Assembly (NCBI GenBank): GCA_004352715.1
Contig: SCFE01000011.1
Span: forward strand, 870,846 to 934,845
Direction: 5' to 3'
From: Hofstenia miamia
Lineage: Eukaryota > Xenacoelomorpha > Acoela
DNA length: 64,000 nucleotides
The notes below the pieces were generated by a model, which was given only the letters and a program-made list of their open reading frames with translations, was not told the DNA's origin and did not search any database. Shown one piece after another: positions 23,546 to 34,919 of the stretch (positions are counted from its first letter, which is position 1; each line of letters starts with the position of its first letter). Both the position numbers and the translations under genes were made by a program.

Positions 23546-23674
23546 CTAAATCATCATCAGATACACAAATTTTGTGGGAATTTATAAATTTACAATCAAC
23601 TACACTTAATATTACAAATATCTAATGCATGCTCTAAAATAAATGTAAAAAAGAACTAGTAGTTTTCTGTCTGT

Positions 23675-24020
23675 TTAATAATTTAGATTTTTCAGCATGT
23701 TAATAAATATTGCTTCTGCGATTTTAGTATTTGAGGTTTTCATGATTATATTAAAATTTTCTGGTCTTGGTTGATGTAAAAGGTGTTCATTAATTCTTGT
23801 TATAAAATGTCGCTTAGTTTCTCCGATGTAAGAATATTTGCATTCTTCGCAATCATATTTATATACAATGGAAGAAACTAGACATTTTTGGATGGTATCT
23901 TTGTTCGGAAAAATATTTTGAGTCTTTAAAGAGTACAATATTGGTTTTATCATTGATTTTTTAAGTGCTTTGTTAATGGTCAAAACACTTGATTTAAGTT
24001 TTTTAATGTTGGAATCGATG
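23675..24020 (-). mobile_element. Penelope-like element fragment with GIY-YIG nuclease
   Basis: The minus strand is open and carries SSIVYKYDCEECKYSYIGET, then KRHFITRINEHL. The YKYDC...YSYIGETKRH...R..EH arrangement is the GIY-YIG endonuclease module found at the C-terminus of Penelope-like retroelements, here with a CxxC pair. Upstream residues ALKKSMIKPI fit the linker after the reverse transcriptase. A (TA)n tract and an assembly gap cut the element off upstream, so the polymerase is not seen. Confidence 0.75.
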
Positions 24021-24030
24021 TATGGTAGTT

Positions 24031-24038
<8 letters not shown>

Positions 24039-24065
<27 letters not shown>

Positions 24066-24272
24066 NNNNNNNNNNNNNNNNNNNNNNNNNNNNNNNNNNN
24101 NNNNNNNNNNNNNNNNNNNNNNNNNNNNNNNNNNNNNNNNNNNNNNNNNNNNNNNNNNNNNNNNNNNNNNNNNNNNNNNNNNNNNNNNNNNNNNNNNNNN
24201 NNNNNNNNNNNNNNNNNNNNNNNNNNNNNNNNNNNNNNNNNNNNNNNNNNNNNNNNNNNNNNATATATATAT
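24039..24272. other. (TA)n microsatellite with assembly gap
   Basis: TA repeat, N run at 24066-24262, TA repeat. Confidence 0.95.
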
Positions 24273-24835
24273 ATCTATGAATCCTGTGATGGAATTTCTT
24301 GGCAAAATTTTGAAAATTCGAGAAATAATTGTAGAAATAGTGAAAGTATGTTTCACGCTTCCACGAAAATCTAATAATCTGGCTATTTTTCAGGCAATAC
24401 TAGAAAACAAAGTCATCATAAAATTAAAGAGTGGCAATATGCTTTCGGCAGTTGAACATTTCAGACTCCGCTAAATGTTATAACTCATATATAGCAACGT
24501 ATTCAGACAATATTCTCAACTTATGATCACAAATCACCTTTTGATCAGGTACCTGCTCATAAATGCTTCCCCATAGTCATATACATTTTCCATAATGTGC
24601 TACAAAAAACTAAAATAAAGATTATTAGCAACCTTAGAAAGGCAACATTGAATATCAATTAGAGTTCCTTAATTAAGGCGTCACTAGGTTCCAAAGATGA
24701 ATAATGTTTTATCAAATAATTGAGCCAAAAACTTTAATTGTTCTATGTAAAAGATTTGTATAACTTGCATTGTGCACTGAATACAAACAAACTGAAAATT
24801 ACTTGTCAAGCTAAAGCGTAATTTTGATTGCTTTA

Positions 24836-25117
24836 TTAATAACTTAACTTAGTGTTTGTAAGTATGTTTTCCTTGAAAAACCTTCGCAAGATGGCGTCTA
24901 TAAATTTGAAATTCAACCTCCTGTTTTTTAGAACATCCAAATATAATGGACCACTGCCAAAGAAATAAGTCTTTTTTAAAAACTGGCTGTCAATTTTTGA
25001 GGTATTGGTTGCATTGGGGAGAATTGTCAATTTACTCTTAAATAAATATGAAACATTGTCGGTATTGGGTCTGTTTATTATTCCAAAAACTATTTTATTG
25101 AGTACAATTCTATTCAA
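24836..25117 (-). mobile_element. LINE C-terminal fragment
   Basis: A minus-strand open stretch resembles the extreme C-terminus of CR1/Jockey polymerases. It has KIVFGIINRPN, then SQFLKKTYFFGSGPLYLDVL, then a basic-hydrophobic F...RRFFKEN tail, like the usual FFxxxPxLWNxLP...F...L...L pattern. The core RT is absent. Confidence 0.5.
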
Positions 25118-25642
25118 ATTAATATCTTTTGTCTGAAATTATACACTAATTACCAATTGTCTGGATGTAATTGGTTAAAATGCAATAGAACTGATCGTTT
25201 TAATCAACACAGTTTGTGTAATGCTTTACACTGGGTATTCAATAATTCATCATGAAGTGAAATCTTTTAAGTTATTGTGCTTAGATCTTAGTTTTGAATT
25301 AATACTTGCGGAAATTGTTACTAGATATAATATGAATATAACACTTAAATTTTTAAATTTCTTATACAGACAACTAAATTAATAGTGTGTAGATGCATTG
25401 CATAATCATATTTACATCAATTTATTAGTTGGAGTGAACGACAATGTAATATTGGTGCCAAAGAATCCTTCCAACATAGTGATGAAATGAGTTCATTTAA
25501 TTTCAAATACTTTTCAACAAATATCAATTTACCCTACCTTACCTTACCATTATGGAACTTGTAAGTTGCAAATTAAAATTTTGTGTAATGTACTGACAGC
25601 AGTTAACATATAACCGAAATCGAACTAATTTTTTGGAAACGG
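25118..25642. other. AT-rich spacer
   Basis: No feature supported. Confidence 0.35.
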
Positions 25643-26056
25643 TGAAAATTATTAATAAAATAAAAATATGGACGCAATTCACATAATCTTTAGTCTTATG
25701 GGGGCTCGTAAAAAATGGGTCCCATGACCCTCCAGCAATGACACTGCATCCAAGATGTACAACAAAGACCTGAGATGTTAATATGCCTATTTTTATCATA
25801 AAGTTATAAATAATACATCATTTTCCAAATTTTTCTTGCAGATTATGTTAAGGAGCGTTGACAATTTGTATGATAATTGTATTTGCTATGAAATCGTTCA
25901 TCAAAAAATTCGAAGCATTCTTGTATTTTTAAACATTTAACAGAATACCAGACAATTTCGTTTGTTGTCGTCTTTGTAAATGTTTGTCGGTCGGCAGCAA
26001 TAACTTACAGTTTGGTTAAGATCTTGGCTAAAGTCTAAGAACTTGATTATCTCAAA
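25643..26056 (+). promoter_or_regulatory. Duplicated 5' flank of tiny gene C
   Basis: Positions 25643-25976 recur at 4546-4857. The segment ends in a pyrimidine/AG acceptor-like site (AATAACTTACAG near 26001-26012), about 45 nt before the ATG of the tiny gene. It probably contains the promoter and a 5'-UTR intron, but no TATA box or start site can be fixed from sequence. Confidence 0.4.
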
Positions 26057-26197
26057 ATGATAGAATATTTAGTATCAATTACTGCATTTATTCTTATGGT
26101 GGCTATAGTACTGGGCCAACTTTGGAGTTATGCATTACCAACTTTTCTGTTATTCATCGTTTTTGTCTTGGGAATAATCATAGGTTATTTCGCATAG
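26057..26197 (+). CDS. Tiny two-helix membrane protein, 46 aa (copy C)
   Basis: The frame starts MIEYLVSITAFILMV and ends IIIGYFA. Residues 4-20 form one hydrophobic segment. A loop GQLWSYALPT follows at 20-29, then a second hydrophobic segment to the end. A TAA lies in frame upstream in the presumed leader. It has exactly the same length as the minus-strand frames at 37086 and 45276, and aligns to the latter without gaps, with M1-I2, L22-W23 and P28-T29 shared. It also resembles copies A and B at the N-terminus (M-[IL]-x-Y). Family unknown; a hairpin membrane microprotein is inferred. Confidence 0.5.
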   Translation: MIEYLVSITAFILMVAIVLGQLWSYALPTFLLFIVFVLGIIIGYFA

Positions 26198-26337
26198 TTG
26201 ACCTGAAGTGTCTGCAAAAGCTTGTTCCTTTTGATATTTGTTTATTCGCACATTAAACTCTAACTGTTTCTAAACTATTGTTAAACATATGTCATGAAAA
26301 ACCATTTGTTTGTGTTTTATTGATATATCCGAATTTT

Positions 26338-26340
<3 letters not shown>

Positions 26341-26371
<31 letters not shown>

Positions 26372-26544
26372 NNNNNNNNNNNNNNNNNNNNNNNNNNNNN
26401 NNNNNNNNNNNNNNNNNNNNNNNNNNNNNNNNNNNNNNNNNNNNNNNNNNNNNNNNNNNNNNNNNNNNNNNNNNNNNNNNNNNNNNNNNNNNNNNNNNNN
26501 NNNNNNNNNNNNNNNNNNNNNNNNNNNNNNNNNNNNNNNNNNNN

Positions 26545-26575
<31 letters not shown>
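26341..26575. other. (TA)n microsatellite with assembly gap
   Basis: TA repeat, N run at 26372-26544, TA repeat that runs directly into the left end of the transposon at 26576. Confidence 0.95.
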
Positions 26576-26579
<4 letters not shown>

Positions 26580-29463
26580 GGTGGTCCTTATTTTTCAACT
26601 TTCAAAATTTTAACCTCCCACCCTATTATTTTAATCTACTATATGAATTAACATTATTGGTAAATTTTTTTCTCTATTGGTTAATATTTAGGGTATGCTC
26701 AATGCAAGTGAAGTTTTGCATAACCGGCCTATAGAATAGATTGCCTGCTGTAAGTCAAAGTAATAAACATACATACTAAGCAAACAGTTTTATGTTAAAC
26801 GTTCCAACACATGTTACAAATTACTGGTTTTGTTCCTGCAGTTCTTGAACAGTTGTTGACTTAGATGAGTCAGGAGAGCGCTGTCAAAGTTCCTTAACAA
26901 TTTACCATGTAAACTGCATTTGGTCTTCATTTTTAGAGAGTAGCAAATTATATTCCTGCATCAGTCCTACACCACGTTCAGCAGTGTCATTCACTACACG
27001 CAGTTCACTGATGACTGATTCAGCTTCCAGGTAGCTCTCATTGCTCAACCATGTACAAGGCACTGCAGAGAGGAATGAATCTGGAATTCGAAGAATTTGG
27101 AAGAAATTCCTTGTATTGTGTGTAACAAAATCATGCAGCTGTTTGTTGTGGATTGTGGCATGGTCTACCGTAATGCACTTCTGTGGTGGTTTATGTGTTC
27201 CTTGATGAGTGAGTGCATCTACCATGGCTTTTTTCTCTACTGCATCAATATTACGATCAAAAAAGGCCAGTGCAATCAGCTCTTCACTTAGGTACCATAG
27301 CTGCCCACACAATTTCTTCATAGCAGCGACATGTGCTTCAGAACTGGATGAAGCTAAGAGTTTCAACAGATTCAGATCATTGGCAGGTGCTGCAGTTGGC
27401 AGATAAGACAAAAACCAGGACTTGATATAAGCAGCAACACCAAAGACACAGAAGTCTGCCAAACCTTGGAGCTCACGGTGTGTCATCCTGAAGCCCACAT
27501 CCCTGAAGATGTAACTTTTCAGAGCATAAATTAGCTGAGCCATGAAGCATGCACGATGGATAGCACCTGGCTTTCTGAACTTCAAACCACGTGCAGGAAT
27601 TCCTCCTCAGAATATTAAGGAGAGTTCAAGAAGTTCTCGATATTCTTCACGCTGGTGAGACATCTGAAGCTGGTCACTAATGAATACCTTCAGGTCATCC
27701 AATACACTAGCAAGTGCTTCTGCGATGGCTTTAACTTCAATGCCAGGCTTATAATCAGTGACCACAATGTTTGGCCAGTAGGCTTTGAAGCGCTTAAATA
27801 TTTGGATTTCAGGGCCACTTGAAGGTCCCATAGTTGTGGAAAAGGCTGCCTCAAGCATGATCTCATGCACATGATGTCTGCATGCTAGGTGAAGGACATT
27901 CCTGCCCAGGCACTGTTCAAATAGTGTGCATGCACCATTTATTCTACCAGTATTGCTGGATGTAGTGTCAAAACTGAGAGCTACGATGCTGTCAGCAATA
28001 CCCCAATCAGACACTGTGTCCATCAGTGCATCAGCTATAGCTTTTCCACTCCCTGAAGACAGTTTAGGAACATAGAGTAGCTGTTCAGTACCAGATCCGG
28101 ACACAATGATTGGCAGGCGATCAACTTTTCTATCTCCAGTAAGATCCTGCATAAGCTTTCCATCCCAATGAAGAACCATTGGTTTCTGGGGATTAAACTC
28201 TGATTTCAAAGTGGATGAAAATGTAGCACGGTGCTTCTGACGGTATCGTCGAATAGATGACCTGTTGAGATTGTAGTCCTCAATGTTTTGGCCAGCTGCA
28301 TGAATTACTGGAGGAATGAGCTGTACTGCTTGTCTATCACTCGTTTTTGTACTGTCAAGTGAAGACAGGATCTCAGGAGTTAGAATATTGGTGCGGCCAC
28401 GTTTTCGTTTGGGAAAACATGGGCCAACAGTAGCTCCTACCTCAGCTGAATCAATTGAATAATCTTCATTTGAAGATGAACCTGATGATTCCAGTGTAAC
28501 CTTTCTATCAAGTGCAGCCTTTTCAGCTTGCTGGCGTTTCAGCAACTGAAGTTGGCGTTGTTTTCTAGTTGCTTGCTGTTCGTCTTTTCTGGCCAGGGAC
28601 ATATCAACGCCTCTCATTACTCCCTGCCTTCCTTTCTCTCGTTGAGCCAACAAGAATTGCTTATCTTCTTCCACTTTCATATTCTGCAATGCATCCTGAT
28701 GAGCGACATCAAACAGATCATTGAAGGTGTCTTTAAAGGCTTCCTCATTTGCAATTTGGGTTGCTGTTCTTCGAGCCTTGTTCTTCTTAAGCTCATCCCA
28801 TTTTTTAACCAATTCCTCCAGATGAGAGACAGCATGATCAGAACGGCGCATAGGTATCCTTGCTCTGTCCCAGAACAACTGCACTTCTTCAATAACACTG
28901 ACAGCTGCACCGTGTTTTGTCCTAGAAGATTTCAACTTATGAGTATAAAGCCGTAGCACATCACTGACTGATGGTAGTTTAGAACCGTGAAGAATTTCAA
29001 CTGTTGAGCCAAGGAGATAAACCTCAGTTTTACTGCGTGTTGATACTGTTGCAGTATTAGACATGACTAGAAAATGTAGGCCTAATTACCTGTGATTCAG
29101 CTTTACTTTGTTACATGTTCAATTAAGATTATACACTAAAGAACAATATACATTACATTTTTATTATATATCTAGTTAATATACATATATAACCACAGTT
29201 TTGTTTTAATTCTAATGATTAATTACTAAAGTAACATCATTTTCATGGCCAAGATGTAATTAATATGAGATGTGTAATATTTACAAGATTTCAGTTTAGT
29301 TACGCATATATACAAATTTTTATCTTGCTTGAGCATACCCTAAATACAATCTAATCTTTGAAAAATTTTTCACTTTTTCATTTCTCTGGTAGGAGTATCA
29401 GATGGGATGGTGGGAGCTTAGAAAAATTTAAAAAAAATTCAGTCCATATAAGGACCACCCTAA
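26576..29463 (-). mobile_element. DNA transposon of unresolved superfamily, nearly complete
   Basis: The termini are TTAGGGTGGTCCTTAT on the left and its inverse on the right. A second, inner inverted pair (AGGGTATGCTCAA-type) lies at about 26691 and 29325. Both flanks are TA repeats, so a duplicated TATATA or TA target is possible but cannot be proved. The single large minus-strand gene inside codes for the transposase. The terminal pattern and possible TATATA target would fit an IS3EU-like group, but this is a tentative memory-based suggestion. Most of the coding frame is intact, so the insertion is relatively recent. Confidence 0.8.
26902..29064 (-). pseudogene. Transposase, about 720 codons, one internal TGA
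   Basis: From ATG at 29064 the frame is open for 485 codons, meets a single TGA at 27607-27609, and continues in the same frame to a stop at 26902. A Lys/Arg/Gln-rich helical region spans about residues 85-185, with an acidic-serine patch near 190-205 and a basic PKRKRGR nuclear signal near 218. Candidate catalytic acids of an RNase-H fold are LHWDGK (D301) and SFDTTSSNTG (D366). A Cys-His segment LACRHHVHE (about 393-401) recalls the CxxH of hAT-like insertion domains. The C-terminal third after the TGA is rich in conserved-looking aromatic residues. I do not recognise the superfamily with certainty. Confidence 0.75.
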
Positions 29464-29755
29464 TATATATATATTAAATAAATTTTAGCTTGTCAAAGCA
29501 AAAAAGTTTAGTAATTTAGTTAAAAAAGTTTCTCATTTGTTGAAGTCAGATGTCATATTATGTATTATTGAATTTATTATAGTTATTTTATATTTTCTTT
29601 TAGAAAACAAGCATTTGCTACTAAATGAAATTTAAAGATAAATGTATTTCTTAAATTTTATTCACGTGATAAAATTTAATTTCATCTATGGCTTTGTTTG
29701 AACTCATGTAATGATGAAGTTTTGTGCAAAGTATTATTCATGTGCATGAAGTGTA

Positions 29756-30325
29756 CAGGGTGTTCACCGTTGATTCAGCCGATAATCCTCTATTATATTT
29801 TCACAATATCTGTCATTCTAGCTTATCTCTATGTAAATTCAAATTGAGGTGAATTGTGATTATATAAGCTGATTTCTATGCAAAACTTTGAATTATTGTT
29901 CTAGATCTCTTCAACCAAAATGTTACTTCAGTTTGACACCAATTATCGAATGATCATGGAATACAAAGACTTAACAACTGCTGAAATAGCGACTGTAGTA
30001 TCCAATAGTCGAAGTTCTCCAGACCTATCCGTCAATTACTTTTGCCTGTGGGGAGGTATTCGAGACGGTTTGCATTCCTTACCGCATCCTCGCACGCTTA
30101 CTGAGTGGAGAAATTGCTTAGAGAACTTGTTGCAGAATATCTTCATTGGATGATCGAAAATGCTTACCATTCCGTACTTAAAAGTTGCAATTTGTGTGTT
30201 GCAAAGCAAGGGGGACACTTTCAATAACTATAATGATACTGTATTTTTCAATAAGTTTGTTTTATATGATGGATTAAGTTTGTTTTTGTCTTTGGAAAAT
30301 CGTCTGGATCAACGTGAACACCCTG
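29756..30325 (+). mobile_element. Tc1/mariner-type short element with TA target
   Basis: The ends are CAGGGTGTTCACCGTTGATTC and its inverse counterpart CAGGGTGTTCACGTTGATCC, flanked by TA at 29754-29755 and 30326-30327. Inside, the plus strand reads SPDLSVNYFCLWGGIRDGLH, then PHPRTLTEW. This recalls the transposase end SPDLSPxDFFLWGxxKD of mariner-like enzymes, with Asn in place of the catalytic Asp and a Cys inserted. It is an internally deleted, inactive copy of 570 bp. Confidence 0.85.
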
Positions 30326-30750
30326 TATAAAAATATTAAATTTTCTTCAATGAGAATCCGAATTTAGATAAAATCTACAAATTCTTATCATAGCTAATGT
30401 ATATTGGAACAACTATCCTTAAATGATTTGCTTTCTTAAGAAAACAGTATAAAGCCCGCTCAGGTGTGCAATGCGTGGAATGAAAGAGAAACCAGTTCTT
30501 TATTATCTTCTGGTGATTTTAGATTTCAAACCCTTAAAAATGAAGCCATCACAAGCTTTGCAGAAATAATTTTAATAAGAGTTAACCAATCCTATAGACT
30601 ATCGGAATGCAGATGATAATAAGAATTTTAAGAAACTTAATTTATGAATATATATTTTTCGAACTGTTGATTATCTAAACCATTTTGGCTTCTGTTGATT
30701 GGAAACTTTGAAAGCAACATTTTAGACTCCGTTCTTGAAAACTTAAGTGG
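30326..30750. other. AT-rich spacer
   Basis: No feature supported. Confidence 0.35.
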
Positions 30751-30756
30751 TGTTTG

Positions 30757-32190
30757 GAGCAGAGATAGAATGGGATCGGATCTCGGATTGGATCTACATT
30801 TTCAGAAAATTTCGGAAGTCTTTCGGATCCAAAATCTTTTTTAAAAAATTTTTTATATTGTACCTTTTATACATCACTCAGATATTTATCTTTGAATGCC
30901 ACTTTAAGTGTGTTAAAAACCTCAATGTAAGTAAAATTTTGTAACTGAATTTCATTGTTCATACAACAGGTTCCGTGTTATTCTTTCCAACAACTTGTAA
31001 CATTGGAGACGAACATTTCAAATCTGAAAATGCGATTCATGTTAGCCATTACATAAAGATACAATTGTAACGCAACCAAAAAAATTAGTTTGTAAAATCT
31101 TGCAAATGTAAGTGCAGAAAAATCACAGAGAAGCAAGCTGCTGCAAACACCTCCAAATTCAATGGTGCTAATATATTATAAAATGCTGCTTTTATATTAT
31201 TCAAAATTTCTAATCCAAACTATTATCCAATTTCAATGAAAAGTAAAATTCAAAATTCATATTTAAATCTCAAACTTAGCTTGAAAAAATAAATTTTTCT
31301 ACCACGGCTTTTAGTACACTCTAAACTGCAATTTTTTTAATGTCTCGCAATATAAATCTTGGGTTTGTACATTAAATGACTATTGTTTGTATTATTCTTG
31401 TTTTCATCGACTTAGCTGCAATTTTGAAGTAAATTAGTAACATTGCAAAATGGTGAATTTTGGATTTGGACATAATAAAATTAATAGAGAAATAATACCA
31501 TAAGAAACTTGACTATTTAAACACTATAGCTATATAATGATTATAGTTGATGACAATTTTAGAAATTAGATTACTACAAAACTTACAAATGGCGAATTAT
31601 CAACTTCCACTCATAAACAAAGTCGGCACAGCAACGGATTTGCTTCTTGTGCGCGAACTACTGATACAAAAAGCAATCTATTTCAAACAAGATGGACATT
31701 ATCAAAAAAATGAGGCCCCTGCAAAGCCAAAATCCCGTCGATTTAGGTCCATTTTATGATTGTTGACAAAAACAATTTCTTGAATTTCCTGTATTAAAAT
31801 TTAGTAGAATAGCATTTGATACTATTGGAATATTTCAAAGTTTTTCAATACATTGCTTTTAAGTTATATTCACTACATTTGAGTTGATCTGCATCCACTA
31901 CATCGTAAGTGGTCCTATTTTTCTAATACCTCAGTCCAAGATCGACCCTATCCTTCCCGGTATTTCGTATATATCTTTTTTTTTATTTCAAGAGAGTATT
32001 GAAGCACTTAAAATTTTCAATTCTAAATAAAAAAAATAAATATTTTTAGGTCCTTGTTTATTTATTGTTATAACACTTATTTACATTCGGATCGAAAACT
32101 AATTTTCTTCAAAAAATTCGGATCAGGATCATGAAGTTGCGGATCCGGATCGGATCGGATCCCAAAATTTTGGATCCGATTCCCTTTAAT
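30757..32190. repeat. Region bounded by inverted GGATC-rich ends, possible MITE
   Basis: GGGATCGGATCTCGGATTGG near 30772 faces CCGGATCGGATCGGATCCC near 32146, in inverted orientation. Exact termini and target duplication were not resolved. A small plus-strand frame starting ATG at 31588 (MANYQLPLINKVGTATDLLL..., ending in a basic tail) lies inside and has no recognised motif. Confidence 0.4.
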
Positions 32191-32821
32191 ATTTAGCAAA
32201 GCAAATTAACAAATTTAAAATTTAGTAATTGGCAAAGTTAATATATTGCGAAAATTAAAGCCCAATAAAGAATTTCACGTGTTGAGAAAGTATTAGACAA
32301 AGTTGTAGGCATGGTTAGGGGCCCAAACCTTGGATTATCCATTTGCAATGACATTGACGGTAAATTATGTTTTGTTGGAATTTAGTCAATATTTTGTTGA
32401 TAGGAGAACTTAGTGTTATTTCTCTAGTTATTGACTAGTCGTGGCAGCAGGTGCTAATTTAAGCTGGAGGTGCATCCCTAGAATAATTCTTTAGATTACT
32501 TATGAAAATTTTGGATTTTTTATCAAATTTTTAAATTTGTTATCAGCATTTTCGCAACTTTTTGTTAAATTACAAAAAATTCATACCACAATAGCGCTAC
32601 TATACTTAGGTCCTACTATCGTTCAATTTTTCGTCAAACTTTGATTGACAGAGCGGATACTCAAAGCTAATGGCAATATATGTGCTATTTTGCCTCTCAA
32701 AGCAATATTGCTACGAAAATTTAAATTTGAATTATTTTGGTTGACCGGATCTGCTTCCTCTAGTTAGCGGGCTAAGCACACTTATATTTGAATTTAAAAA
32801 GTTGGGTGCATGCCTTACAAT
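32191..32821. other. AT-rich spacer
   Basis: No feature supported. Confidence 0.35.
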
Positions 32822-33280
32822 TTTTTAAAAATTGTTTCAAAATATAGGCCATTATTATTATCGAAAATGACGATGAGTCATTACACATATTTCACTAATC
32901 CCAATTACGATTGGATAAGACATATGCACTGTAACTTTAACTATGCAACTTTTGTAGCAAAGGCTGAGAATGTGGAAATTATTAATTAGTGGTACTATAT
33001 GTCACTTGAAATTCATTAGATGACACGCACTCTTGCATTANNNNNNNNNNNNNNNNNNNNNTTTTTAAAAATTGTTTCAAAATATAGGCCATTATTATTA
33101 TCGAAAATGACGATGAGTCATTACACATATTTCACTAATCCCAATTACGATTGGATAAGACATATGCACTGTAACTTTAACTATGCAACTTTTGTAGCAA
33201 AGGCTGAGAATGTGGAAATTATTAATTAGTGGTACTATATGTCACTTGAAATTCATTAGATGACACGCACTCTTGCATTA
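32822..33280. repeat. 219-bp direct repeat flanking a 21-N gap
   Basis: 32822-33040 and 33062-33280 read identically, separated only by N at 33041-33061. This looks like the same sequence placed twice at a contig join rather than a biological duplication. Confidence 0.9.
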
Positions 33281-33546
33281 AAATAGTACACATAGACAGC
33301 AATAGATAAAGATATTTCTGCTACAATTTCTGTACTGATGTTGATGAATCATCATTGAAAAAGTAAATGAATACGATGACAAAATACAAGTTATTTTCTT
33401 ATAAGAAAGATATCAGATAAAGACAAATTGTCGACTGTTAATTGAAAGCTACATGCGGGGCCAAAGCATCGCCGTTTAACCTTTTGCTGTGGATTGACTC
33501 AACTAATAGGAACAAAGCCTTAGTTATATTACAGTATGCTGCATGC

Positions 33547-33886
33547 CAGACTTGTCAATGAGCCGAGCTTCTAACGAGCCGAGCTTGAGCACAGTATTTG
33601 ATATACATCGAGCCCAAAACGAGCTATTTTAGGCAAAGCAAGGTTATAGTTCTGTTTGTTAATTTGATTATGGAGATTTTTCTTATTTTTTGCAGTCAGT
33701 ATGCCTTTCTTATAATCTTATTTGACAAATGTTTATTAAATAATAAGAAGAGCAATGTAAAAAATTCTTTGAGCACAATATTTTAAAAAAAATACCGAGC
33801 TAAAACGAGCCTCATTCAAAGATTTTATGTGGTGAGCCGAGCCAAGCCGAGCTTGGAATTGTCGGCTCGTTGGCAAGTCTGCTCTG
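33547..33886. mobile_element. GGCTCG-rich hAT-type MITE, copy with 8-bp target duplication
   Basis: Starts CAGACTTGTCAATGAGCCGA and ends GGCTCGTTGGCAAGTCTG, followed by an extra CTCTG. The 8-bp repeat CTGCATGC occurs at 33539-33546 and 33887-33894. No transposase inside. Confidence 0.8.
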
Positions 33887-34090
33887 CTGCATGCGCCATT
33901 AACTGGACAATATTTACAGNTGGAGATTTTTCTTATTTTTTGCAGTCAGTATGCCTTTCTTATAATCTTATTTGACAAATGTTTATTAAATAATAAGAAG
34001 AGCAGAGCCGAGCCAAGCCGAGCTTGGAATTGTCGGCTCGTTGGCAAGTCTGCTCTGCTGCATGCGCCATTAACTGGACAATATTTACAG
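33671..34090. repeat. Second copy of MITE interior and flank after a single N
   Basis: 33671-33920 and 33921-34090 repeat the same sequence, including the unique flank GCGCCATTAACTGGACAATA. The second copy lacks about 80 bp of MITE interior. Because the non-repetitive flank is repeated too, a contig-end or haplotype artefact around the N at 33920 is likely. Confidence 0.85.
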
Positions 34091-34919
34091 AATTTTGGCA
34101 TGAGATTATATATTGAAGTGCTTCCGAAAGCATTCAGCAATCCTGGGATTGGGATTATCCAAGCCCAAGTCAAATACCAATCTTGTATTATACACCATTA
34201 TGAATACGAAAACATGGTAAAAAGTTGGTAACTCGTATTAAAAAGTTTTCTCTTACTCAAGTTATAAAACTTTTTGAAGTTGTTTCCATCGTTACTATAA
34301 CAATTAAGATGATTAAAAAAAACCAGAAAATTACATCAGATTTACAGATATTTTAAGATACCTGTCTGGAAACATATTTAAAAATGTACAGGAGGCTTGG
34401 AAATCTGTTCCTGAGTTTCGTTCATGTATGTGTTCTGTCGTGTAACTTTTTGGTTTGGGGATGATTTCTTTTAGGGAATGATCAGTGAAATTTCAGTCAA
34501 TTATTTGACATTTTGTTGTATAGTGCTGCATCTCTTGAAACCACAATTTCTGAGCAGAGATTAAACTTAGCAATGATATTACAATTTATGAATTTTTTTC
34601 GTTTTATCAAGAATGCGTATTACATTTGTTCCTCCCTAAACAGTAATGCAGTAAGTCAACTGAAAAAGAAAGGCTAGATAACATGATTTTTCATAATTTT
34701 TGGCCATCAGAAAGGGGAAAATTTATTGAAAGGAAGCTTCTTAATAAGGTAGAAAGTTCTGGTAAGTTTCTTGGCTAGATAACATGGTTTTTGAAACAAA
34801 GTTTGTCATCTAGAATAACTCCCAATAAGATGATGGTGTTTTATTGTGTTATGGACAAAAACTGCGGTTGGCATTTCATGCGTGCGATTTTTTTCATTAA
34901 AAACAAAATTTCTTAATTG
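34091..34919. other. AT-rich spacer
   Basis: No feature supported. Confidence 0.35.

Noticed and set aside
28528-28956. 142-codon plus-strand frame
   Set aside because: Antisense shadow of the transposase gene, whose minus-strand frame is far longer and shows motifs.
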